Source: Comamonadaceae bacterium | GTDB lineage: Bacteria > Pseudomonadota > Gammaproteobacteria > Burkholderiales > Burkholderiaceae_C | Assembly: GCA_947461325.1 (NCBI GenBank) | Contig: CANHLD010000022.1 | Coordinates: 1-16,686 of the forward strand | Direction: 5' to 3' | Length of the DNA: 16,686 nt | Translations under genes and position numbers: made by a program | Part shown: one piece after another, positions 7,369 to 13,127 of the stretch | Numbering within the stretch: the stretch's first letter is position 1 | How the letters are laid out: each line of letters begins with the position of its first letter | The notes under the pieces: model-generated | Told to the model about the DNA's origin: nothing | The model's database searches: none | The model's input: the letters and a program-made list of their open reading frames with translations, nothing else

Positions 7369-7374
7369 AATGTA
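7369..7374 (-). promoter_or_regulatory. Predicted -10 element of the yqjD-like promoter (TACATT)
   Basis: On the minus strand TACATT matches the sigma-70 -10 consensus at four of six bases. It is placed so that a start near 7361-7362 gives a leader of about 16 bases ending in the AAAGGA ribosome site, and puts the FNR box at 7397-7410 about 41.5-42.5 bases upstream of the start. The same hexamer occurs at nearly the same distance from the proximal FNR box before the E1 operon. Confidence 0.5.
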
Positions 7375-7396
7375 GTTCCCAATGACTAACTGCTAG

Positions 7397-7410
7397 TTGA
7401 TAAACATCAA
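7397..7410 (-). promoter_or_regulatory. FNR/Anr-type box TTGAT-AAAC-ATCAA upstream of yqjD-like operon
   Basis: Perfect match to the FNR/Anr/Dnr consensus TTGAT-N4-ATCAA, 51 bases upstream of the yqjD-like ATG, with its centre at 7403.5. The spacing to the TACATT hexamer fits a class II activator position in place of the -35. It lies just beyond the terminator of the preceding secreted-protein gene, so it serves only the yqjD-like transcript. The site is palindromic; the strand given is that of the gene served. Confidence 0.75.
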
Positions 7411-7429
7411 ATGAATGCCGCATATATAC

Positions 7430-7473
7430 AAAAACTCAGTGATTCACCCCTAAAGAGAAGTGAATGACTGAGT
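7430..7473 (-). terminator. Rho-independent terminator of the adhesin-E-like gene
   Basis: Read on the minus strand, ACTCAGTCATTCAC (7473-7460) pairs with GTGAATCACTGAGT (7447-7434) with one mismatch in 14, around a 12-base loop, followed by TTTTTG. It lies 27 bases after the stop of the gene at 7500-7871 and before the yqjD promoter. The plus-strand reading lacks a T-run, so it is one-directional. Confidence 0.8.
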
Positions 7474-7499
7474 CAGTGTGGTGAAAATGGGGGGCAATA

Positions 7500-7871
7500 T
7501 CAAATGGAACAAACAAATTTCATTAATGCTTGGCTGCTGGTGTCAACTCCTATGCCCACCCAATCCGTGGGTTGGTAAACCTCTTCGGTTTTATTGCCAC
7601 CGGCCATGGGCTGGGAGTAAGCTGCGACTTGCAAATTGCGTTGCTTCTTTTCAGCGCAGTCATATTGCCAGACACCTCTGTAAGACATATCTCCTTGTTT
7701 ATCGGCTTTGGGTAAATCTTGGATGTGCCAAAACATGCGCAGGTTTCCGGTGATTTTGATGTTTGGGTCTACATACAAAGATGTACCCAACTCGTTTTTA
7801 GAAACCAGAACCCATTCTGCGTGAGCAGAAAAACTGCAAAGTAAGCAAATCACTGCAAATATTGTCTTCAT
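7500..7871 (-). CDS. Secreted surface-adhesin-E-like small protein
   Basis: A 123-residue exported protein. MKTIFAVICLLCSFSAHA is a Sec signal peptide with likely cleavage after A18. The mature part begins EWVLVSKNELGTSLYVDP, has FWHIQDL near residue 47-53, SYRGVWQYDCAEKK at 63-76 and ends MKFVCSI, so two cysteines (C72, C121) probably form a disulfide. This W...Y-x-D...W...D-C...C layout is that of the surface-adhesin E family, named after Haemophilus protein E, but many bacterial members are just small periplasmic proteins of unknown role. AAGGA lies seven bases before ATG 7871, a good ribosome site. It is followed by its own terminator and appears monocistronic. Upstream lies a 144-base gap. 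Confidence 0.65.
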   Translation of the reverse strand: MKTIFAVICLLCSFSAHAEWVLVSKNELGTSLYVDPNIKITGNLRMFWHIQDLPKADKQGDMSYRGVWQYDCAEKKQRNLQVAAYSQPMAGGNKTEEVYQPTDWVGIGVDTSSQALMKFVCSI

Positions 7872-7947
7872 GGCCTAGTCCTTGGTTAATTCAGGACATT
7901 ATAAAAATTACAGGTTGAAGGCCTAATACCCGGACAGGCTGGGGTTT

Positions 7948-7963
7948 CTCATGTATTCATGAG
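7948..7963. repeat. Perfect inverted repeat CTCATG-TATT-CATGAG
   Basis: Six-base arms around a four-base loop in the 144-base gap upstream of the adhesin-E-like gene and downstream of the cbpM-like gene. A wider pair AATACC (7925-7930) and GGTATT (7963-7968) flanks it. No T-run follows on either strand. It could be an operator for the gene at 7871 or a 3' hairpin for the cbpM-like transcript. Confidence 0.35.
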
Positions 7964-8015
7964 GTATTCCTATGTACACAAGGAAAGTATGACTTTGAAT
8001 ACGTCCCTGAGTTGG

Positions 8016-8321
8016 CTATGTTTGGTATTGCCGAAGTTGATGCTGGAGCGTGGCGATCGTCTCTAAATAACCGACACATATAGCCACAGTGAATAAGTCT
8101 AGATCGAAATGCTGACGCAGTTTGCAGGCCTTTTGCAGTGTGATTGAGTGTTGAGTGGTTAAAAAACCTTGGTTGTTCTGCGAGTGGTGTAGTTTGATGG
8201 CGCCGTATTCAATCAATTCATCAGCTTCATTTTGTGCAATTCCGCATAAAACAATCACTGTTGACAGTGCTATGTATTCAGTTGGATCGGCCTGAACATG
8301 TTGAATGGGATAGTTATGCAT
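8016..8321 (-). CDS. CbpM-like chaperone-modulator protein (MerR-like helix-turn-helix)
   Basis: A 101-residue protein resembling CbpM, the inhibitor of the DnaJ-like co-chaperone CbpA. Shared traits are the small size, an N-terminal MerR-like segment (residues about 15-43, EYIALSTVIVLCGIAQNEADELIEYGAI), a middle turn, then LQKACKLRQHFDLDLFTVAICVGYLETIATLQHQLRQ in pieces, matching the CbpM pattern of LRxxLxLDxxGxAxxLxLLxxIxxLxxEL. In E. coli CbpM binds the J-domain of CbpA and blocks its work with DnaK. No CbpA/DnaJ gene is in the window, which is unusual, since the pair is normally adjacent. ATG 8321 lies 19 bases after the unknown secreted protein gene, with no clear ribosome site. The assignment is by pattern and moderate. 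Confidence 0.6.
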   Translation of the reverse strand: MHNYPIQHVQADPTEYIALSTVIVLCGIAQNEADELIEYGAIKLHHSQNNQGFLTTQHSITLQKACKLRQHFDLDLFTVAICVGYLETIATLQHQLRQYQT

Positions 8322-8340
8322 GTTTGAATTTGATGAGGCG

Positions 8341-9312
8341 TTATTTCACACAGTAAAAATAAACTTCTGCGTAATGAATCTCAGTATGTGTTCTTACCGG
8401 AGAGGGATTGCGCGTGTCAGGTGAAAGTATTTTTTTATCAGTCAATGCCCAGAATTGATGATCCAATGAGACACCGCCATTCCAATCACCCAAAATCGAC
8501 AGATACTCGTATTCATCGACAGTAGGTAGTCGCGCATTAAACATTTTGCAAGCGACGCGGGCAATCTCTGGGGTGGGCGCTTGGTTAACCGATGAACCGG
8601 GTGCGCCTATCAATACCAATACCTTGTCTTCCATCATGATGATGGAAGGGAAGCTGGTTCTTTGAAAATGCCGAATCATTTGCAATGCAATTTTGCTCAT
8701 AACGATTTCAGGTTTTCCTTGGTCTTGGAAACTGACTGATTCACCTTTTGGCAGAACGACATGGAGTGTGACCAGTAAATCGCCCTTGCAACCGGGTGAA
8801 TAGCTGTAAGTTCCCCAAACAAAACCTTTGACCTTAGACAGTAAAACGGCGTCTTCCGTGTCAAATCTTTTGTTATTTTTTAAACCTCGAATCAATTGTT
8901 GTATGGAACCTGGGTTGGCAAATTCCAACCGAGTATTTTGCGGATTGAAATTTCTGGTCAGCGAATTGACAGAGGCCTTGAGCGTTCCCTCCAGCATGAT
9001 GTCCATGCCGCTGCCGGCAATCGCCTGCTCTTTGTTTTTATCTATCAGCGCGTCAATTTTCTCAAGTGCGTATATGGCGTCAACTGCTGACACACCCAGA
9101 CCCAACAAATCCTTCATGTGTGTCATGGACTGCGTGACCAGTTCGTTGCGACTGCTGCCAAATGCATCTTGAAATTGACACAAATCTGCGCCACGTAAAA
9201 AAAACACGGTGGGCCACAGAGTTAATTTCTCCACCGCCCATGCAGTCATAGGAATTTGAAATAACCAAAAAGTCAGTAAGGTGATGAAGTACTTGCGCGT
9301 TGATTTTTTCAT
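8341..9312 (-). CDS. Secreted protein of unknown function with Lcl/FGE-like C-terminal region
   Basis: A 323-residue exported protein. Residues 1-26 (KKSTRKYF start, hydrophobic ITLLTFWLFQIPMTAWA end) form a signal peptide with a likely cut after AWA. I do not recognise the whole protein. The middle (residues about 135-222) has FVWGTYSYSPGCKGDLLVTLHVVLP in parts, then a helix QMIRHFQRT, reminiscent of lumen-facing CsgG/TolB-N-like domains with the V-x-G-T-Y pattern. The end, ARVACKMFNARLPTVDEYEYL (251-271) with FWALTD and YFYCVK, recalls DUF1566/Lcl_C or sulfatase-modifying-factor-like domains, where R-L-P-T-x-x-E is followed by a W and a final C-V-R. Both links are distant. ATG 9312 is preferred over TTG 9315; the ribosome site is poor. 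It diverges from the E1 operon, and an FNR box at 9410-9423 could serve this side too. Confidence 0.7.
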   Translation of the reverse strand: MKKSTRKYFITLLTFWLFQIPMTAWAVEKLTLWPTVFFLRGADLCQFQDAFGSSRNELVTQSMTHMKDLLGLGVSAVDAIYALEKIDALIDKNKEQAIAGSGMDIMLEGTLKASVNSLTRNFNPQNTRLEFANPGSIQQLIRGLKNNKRFDTEDAVLLSKVKGFVWGTYSYSPGCKGDLLVTLHVVLPKGESVSFQDQGKPEIVMSKIALQMIRHFQRTSFPSIIMMEDKVLVLIGAPGSSVNQAPTPEIARVACKMFNARLPTVDEYEYLSILGDWNGGVSLDHQFWALTDKKILSPDTRNPSPVRTHTEIHYAEVYFYCVK

Positions 9313-9409
9313 CAAAAAGAAAAATCGCCTGCGCTGCTTAAATTTGTGTTCATGCTATTCCTGTGTCAAATGCTTGACCCCGAGCTTAGGTTTTATGCTG
9401 AACCCATCA

Positions 9410-9423
9410 TTGATATGTATCAA
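9410..9423. promoter_or_regulatory. Distal FNR/Anr-type box TTGAT-ATGT-ATCAA
   Basis: Perfect match to TTGAT-N4-ATCAA in the 263-base divergent gap. Its centre (9416.5) is 46 bases upstream of the second box, about -87.5 relative to the predicted E1-operon start. On the other strand it would sit at about -41.5 from a start near 9375, with a weak -10 TAAGCT at 9388-9383, so it may also activate the secreted-protein gene. Confidence 0.7.
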
Positions 9424-9455
9424 CTAAAGAGCTTTTTCTGATCATGTTGATTCGA

Positions 9456-9469
9456 TTGATATAGATCAA
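9456..9469 (+). promoter_or_regulatory. Proximal FNR/Anr-type box TTGAT-ATAG-ATCAA of the E1-lipoyl-exporter operon
   Basis: Perfect FNR/Anr/Dnr consensus. Its centre, 9462.5, lies 41.5 bases before a start at about 9503-9504 set by the TACATT hexamer at 9491-9496. That is the class II arrangement in which FNR replaces the -35. This predicts expression under oxygen limitation, or under NO if a Dnr-type regulator uses the site. Confidence 0.75.
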
Positions 9470-9490
9470 GTTCAAACAACTATTCAAGCC

Positions 9491-9496
9491 TACATT
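9491..9496 (+). promoter_or_regulatory. Predicted -10 element (TACATT) of the E1-lipoyl-exporter operon
   Basis: TACATT agrees with TATAAT at four of six bases, including the key T1, A2 and T6. It lies about 29 bases after the centre of the proximal FNR box. The predicted start at 9503-9504 gives a leader of about 72 bases before ATG 9576. No recognisable -35 hexamer is needed in such an activator-dependent promoter. Confidence 0.5.
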
Positions 9497-9575
9497 GCAC
9501 TCACCCTTTGAGTTTGCAATTTCATTTGCATTCATTTCTTTGTGACTAGGGCACTTCAATTCCTTGGAGATAGGT

Positions 9576-10613
9576 ATGACACTGAGTAAAGAAAAAATGG
9601 TGTGGATGTATAAAACAATGAATGAAATCCGCATCTATGAAGAAAGCATGGCTGCGGCATATTTAGAAGGGAAATTGCCTCCCGCCATTCAAAAAGGTTT
9701 GGCCTTTGACATAGGGGCAGGGCCGGTTCCCGGTGAAATGCATTTGGCGGCAGGACAAGAGCCAGTTGCAGTTGGTATATGTGCACATTTGAATGACGAC
9801 GATACCGTCGTTGGCACGCACAGACCCCACCATTTTGCGATTGCTAAGGGTGTTCCTTTGGACCTGATGACCGCAGAGATGTTCGGCAAAGTCACTGGTT
9901 TGGGCAAAGGCAAAGGCGGACATATGCATTTGTTTGACAACGCGCACAAATTCAGTTGCAGCGGTATCGTGGGCGCCAGTATGCCGATTGCATGCGGGGC
10001 TGCATTGGCTGCCAAAAAAATGGGAAAGGACTGGGTTGCCGTTGCATTTTTTGGGGAAGGTGCAGCTAACCAAGGTTCATTTCACGAATCTATGAATTTG
10101 GCGGCCGTGTGGAAATTGCCTGTGATTTTTGTGTGTGAAGACAACCAGTGGGCCATCTCCGTGCCAAAAAACAAATCCACATCTGTCTCATGGGTCACTG
10201 ACCGCGCAGCTGGTTACGGTATTCCTGGCATACGCGTTGAAAACAATGATGCCCTTCAAGTTTATGAAGCTGCTGCACCTGCCATTGAACGTGCTCGCAT
10301 GGGCAATGGCCCGAGCTTGATTGAAATTAAAACGGATCGCTATTTTGGTCATTTTCAAGGAGATCCGGAAACATACCGGCCTAAAGATGAGGTGAGCCAA
10401 TTGCGATTGAATGACCCGATCGCTGTGTTGTCCAAGTTCTTACAGGAAAAAAAATTCATCACAGCTGTCGAAGATAAAGAACTGGTAGAGAAAGCTCGTT
10501 CGGCAGTTTCCGTGGCATTTGAGTTTGCAAGAGCAAGTGCATACCCAGCCGCCAGCGATGCCTTGCACGATGTCTTTGTACATACTCACTCAACTGCAAG
10601 GATGTCAGCATGA
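9576..10613 (+). CDS. Thiamine-diphosphate 2-oxo acid/acetoin dehydrogenase-type E1 alpha subunit
   Basis: A 345-residue E1 alpha of the AcoA/PDH type, which with E1 beta decarboxylates a 2-oxo acid (or cleaves acetoin) and passes the acyl group to a lipoyl arm. The ThDP/Mg motif runs from G160-E-G-A-A-N-Q-G (160-167) to E188-D-N-Q-W-A. Other landmarks are HLAAGQEPVAVGICAHL (56-72), THRPHHFAIAKGV (81-93), GKGKGGHMHLFD (110-121), the GIVGASMPIACGAALAAK block and the regulatory-type loop GHFQGDPETYRP (258-269), typical of acetoin-dehydrogenase-like members. It differs from standard AcoA in having RPHH where R-G-H-G-H is usual. ATG 9576 is preferred over TTG 9564 because GGAG at 9566-9569 is well placed. 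Its stop overlaps the start of E1 beta by ATGA. Substrate not assignable; aco naming would be premature. Confidence 0.88.
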   Translation: MTLSKEKMVWMYKTMNEIRIYEESMAAAYLEGKLPPAIQKGLAFDIGAGPVPGEMHLAAGQEPVAVGICAHLNDDDTVVGTHRPHHFAIAKGVPLDLMTAEMFGKVTGLGKGKGGHMHLFDNAHKFSCSGIVGASMPIACGAALAAKKMGKDWVAVAFFGEGAANQGSFHESMNLAAVWKLPVIFVCEDNQWAISVPKNKSTSVSWVTDRAAGYGIPGIRVENNDALQVYEAAAPAIERARMGNGPSLIEIKTDRYFGHFQGDPETYRPKDEVSQLRLNDPIAVLSKFLQEKKFITAVEDKELVEKARSAVSVAFEFARASAYPAASDALHDVFVHTHSTARMSA

Positions 10614-11650
10614 ACTCGAACCGCATATTGACCATGGCACAAGCTATTTCAGAGGCCATAGCGCAGGAAATGAGTCGCAACCCCGATGTATTTGTCATGG
10701 GCGAAGATATCGGGAGTTACGGTGGAATTTTCGGGGCAACCGGAGGACTGCTGGATAAATTCGGCCCGGACAGGGTGATGGATACACCAATTTCTGAAAC
10801 AGCATTCATAGGTGCGGCCACAGGCGCTGCAGCTGCCGGTTTGCGTCCCATTGTGGAATTGATGTTTGTAGATTTCTTCGGTGTGTGCATGGACCAAATT
10901 TATAACCACTTGGCCAAAAACACGTATATGTCCGGCGGCAATGTCAAGCTACCTGTGGTGTTGACCACCGCCATAGGTGGTGGGTACAACGATGCAGCAC
11001 AACACTCCCAATGTTTGTATGCAACGTTTGCCCACATGCCAGGTCTGAAAATCGTGATTCCATCTAATGCTTATGACGCCAAAGGTTTGATGATTCAAGC
11101 GATTCGTGACGACAACCCCGTGCTATTCATGTACCACAAAGGCATCATGGGTTTGCCTTGGATGTCATATTTGACAGGCAGCAGCAATGCGGTGCCAGAA
11201 GATATCTACACCATCCCTTTTGGTGAAGCCAGAGTGCTTAAAGAGGGCAAGGACTTGACCATCGTCAGCATCAGTCAAATGGTACAAAAGTCATTGCTGG
11301 CCGCCAATGAGTTGGCTGAACTCGGCATCAGTGCAGAAGTGATTGATCTCAGAACTTTGGTGCCCATGGATACAGAATCCGTATTGCGCTCAGTGCGTAA
11401 AACGGGGCGTATTTTGATTGCAGATGAGGACTATCTGGGGTTTGGTTTAACCGGCGAAATTTCTGCATTGGTTGCAGAAAATTTAGACAGCTTGCAATTA
11501 AAAGCACCTGTCAAACGATTGGCTGTACCGAATGTCCCCATCCCTTACAGCAGACCTCTAGAGCAATTTGTGATCCCGCAGGTGTCGGATTTGATGAAGG
11601 CCGCACAGGCGTTGATGAAAAGCCATATCCTCACAAAGACGGGTGCTTGA
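10610..11650 (+). CDS. Thiamine-diphosphate 2-oxo acid/acetoin dehydrogenase-type E1 beta subunit
   Basis: A 346-residue E1 beta partner, normal length for the family. It shows the transketolase-like pyrimidine domain with GEDIG at 31-35 (E32), the catalytic-site glutamate in PISE (E63), GLRPIVELMFVDF (78-89), the QHSQ element with His132 in the active site, and the C-terminal domain with AEVIDLRTLVPMD (242-254) and a final block around PNVPIPYSRPLEQFVIP (307-323). The E1 alpha-beta heterotetramer would be cytoplasmic. Translation is coupled to E1 alpha (ATGA at 10610-10613) and to the lipoyl protein (TGATG at 11648-11652). In acetoin and pyruvate systems an E2 acyltransferase and an E3 follow; here they do not. 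Confidence 0.9.
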   Translation: MNSNRILTMAQAISEAIAQEMSRNPDVFVMGEDIGSYGGIFGATGGLLDKFGPDRVMDTPISETAFIGAATGAAAAGLRPIVELMFVDFFGVCMDQIYNHLAKNTYMSGGNVKLPVVLTTAIGGGYNDAAQHSQCLYATFAHMPGLKIVIPSNAYDAKGLMIQAIRDDNPVLFMYHKGIMGLPWMSYLTGSSNAVPEDIYTIPFGEARVLKEGKDLTIVSISQMVQKSLLAANELAELGISAEVIDLRTLVPMDTESVLRSVRKTGRILIADEDYLGFGLTGEISALVAENLDSLQLKAPVKRLAVPNVPIPYSRPLEQFVIPQVSDLMKAAQALMKSHILTKTGA

Positions 11651-11895
11651 TGAATATTGTCTTGTTAGAAACAGCTTGGAGTGGCGTGGATGACGGTGTG
11701 CAGGCGCTGCTTGATAAGTGGTTAGTGAGCATCGGCGTGCATGTCGCCAAAGGTCAGGCTATAGCCACCGTTGTGTTGGTGAAAGCGTCTGTGGATATAG
11801 AGGCATCAGTCGATGGGAAATTAACCCAAATTCTTGTCAATGCCGGTGACAGTTTTTTACCCGGTCAAGTATTGGCCGTTTTTGACCCCGACTGA
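11650..11895 (+). CDS. Stand-alone lipoyl-domain carrier protein
   Basis: An 81-residue protein that is only a lipoyl/biotinyl domain, like the first domain of an E2 enzyme with the catalytic part missing. KWLVSIGVHVAKGQAIATV matches the first half, and VLVKASVDIEAS the hairpin with the modifiable lysine (K45 from ATG 11650); ILVNAGDSFLPGQVLAVF forms the end. The usual acidic neighbours of the lysine (E-T-D-K-A) are replaced by V-L-V-K-A, which may change recognition by lipoyl-attaching enzymes. Following the E1 genes directly, it most likely accepts the acyl group from E1, but biotinylation cannot be ruled out. ATG 11650 shares its A with the stop of E1 beta. It ends 31 bases before the membrane-fusion-protein gene. 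Confidence 0.8.
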   Translation: MNIVLLETAWSGVDDGVQALLDKWLVSIGVHVAKGQAIATVVLVKASVDIEASVDGKLTQILVNAGDSFLPGQVLAVFDPD

Positions 11896-11926
11896 ACATG
11901 CCAGACATTGACAAAAGCAGGGCAGT

Positions 11927-13126
11927 ATGGGGCGCTTGAAATGGTGGATGTTGGCTGGACTGGTAGGTTTGTTTGTCGCCTACCTTGCTTGGGTGGGGTG
12001 GCGCGGACCTGAAGTCAAACTCTATCGCGTGACCCAAGCGGAATTGATGCAAACCATTGTGGCCAGTGGTCATGTGCAAAATCCCAACCGCATCGAGGTG
12101 AGCGCACAAATCACATCTACGGTTGACTCAATCCCTGTGAAGGAAGGTGAATTTGTCAAAAAAGGCCAACTGCTGATCAGCTTAAACAGTCATGAAGCGC
12201 AAGCCGGACTCCAAGTCGCTAAGGCTGCAGCAAAATCTGCTCAACACCATTTGCAGCAACTTCAGCAGGTCAACGAACCGGTGGCCGCTCTCGCGCAACT
12301 GCAAGCCGATGCCAATTTGGTTGTGAGCCAAAGAAACTATCAGCGCACCAAAGAACTCTATGAACAATCCTTTGTCGGACTGGCAGCCAAAGAAGAATCC
12401 GAGCGGTTATGGTTGATCGCGCAATCTCAATCACTGATCACCAAAAAACAATGGCTGAGTCTGCAAGCCTCTGGCAGTGAAATCAGTTCGGCAGAATCAA
12501 ACGTGCAAGAGGCCTTGGCCAATGTGAATGTTGCGCTTGCCAAGTTAGCCTACACACGCATTTTGGCTGTCCGTAGCGGCGTTCTTATTTCCCGACATGT
12601 AGAAGCCGGAGATGCCGTTCAACCTGGTAAGCCGTTGTTGGTGCTGTCACCCGAGGGGCCATCCGAGATCGTGGTCTTGTTGGATGAAAAAAACATGAAG
12701 TGGGTCAAAGCTGGGCAAGTGGGTTGGGCGGTTGCCGATGCATTTGCGGACAAACTATTTCGAGCTACTGTGAGTTTTATCAATCCAGGTGTAGATCCCT
12801 TACGCGGATCGGTGGAAGTCAAACTTAAAGTTGATACTGTGCCGGACTATCTAAAGCAAGACATGACGGTGACCGTGGAAATTGAGGTCGTGAAATTACC
12901 CATGGCCATTCAAGTCCCATTGAGTGTGGTGCATGACGCAGACAAACCAGACGCTTGGGTATACCTTGCACGCAATGGGAAAGCTGTGAAACAGTCAGTC
13001 AGTCTGGGCTTGACGGCAAGCAGTCAAGTGCAAATCATGTCGGGATTACAAGCAGGGGATTGGGTTGTTTTTCCTTCTGCTGCAAGTATTCATGATGGTT
13101 CAGCCATCCATTCGAAAAACCATTGA
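11927..13126 (+). CDS. HlyD/MacA/DevB-like periplasmic adaptor (membrane-fusion protein) of an ABC exporter
   Basis: A 399-residue membrane-fusion protein. One N-terminal membrane segment (residues about 6-24) anchors it, then VSAQITSTVDSIPVKEGEFVKKGQLLISL (58-86, in pieces) forms the first half of the barrel-sandwich domain. Residues about 90-205 are a glutamine- and alanine-rich coiled-coil hairpin, SGVLISRHVEAGDAVQPGKP (217-236) the second half, and the remaining part beta-barrel and membrane-proximal domains. The role is to link the inner-membrane ABC permease with an outer-membrane TolC-type channel. It has a reasonable ribosome site (CAGGG) before ATG 11927. The permease gene begins one base after its stop. 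The order adaptor-permease-ATPase is that of DevBCA-type exporters. The cargo is unknown. Confidence 0.87.
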   Translation: MGRLKWWMLAGLVGLFVAYLAWVGWRGPEVKLYRVTQAELMQTIVASGHVQNPNRIEVSAQITSTVDSIPVKEGEFVKKGQLLISLNSHEAQAGLQVAKAAAKSAQHHLQQLQQVNEPVAALAQLQADANLVVSQRNYQRTKELYEQSFVGLAAKEESERLWLIAQSQSLITKKQWLSLQASGSEISSAESNVQEALANVNVALAKLAYTRILAVRSGVLISRHVEAGDAVQPGKPLLVLSPEGPSEIVVLLDEKNMKWVKAGQVGWAVADAFADKLFRATVSFINPGVDPLRGSVEVKLKVDTVPDYLKQDMTVTVEIEVVKLPMAIQVPLSVVHDADKPDAWVYLARNGKAVKQSVSLGLTASSQVQIMSGLQAGDWVVFPSAASIHDGSAIHSKNH

Positions 13127-13127
13127 T

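Noticed and set aside
7034..7423. Longer version of the yqjD-like gene starting at 7423
   Set aside because: The added 26 residues would be encoded by the FNR box and -10 region, while ATG 7345 has a clear AAAGGA site.
9576..11895. Naming the genes acoA, acoB and acoC (acetoin catabolism)
   Set aside because: E1 subunits are AcoA/AcoB-like, but the third gene is only a lipoyl domain, and no acoX, E2 core or E3 is present; the exporter partners do not fit acetoin catabolism.
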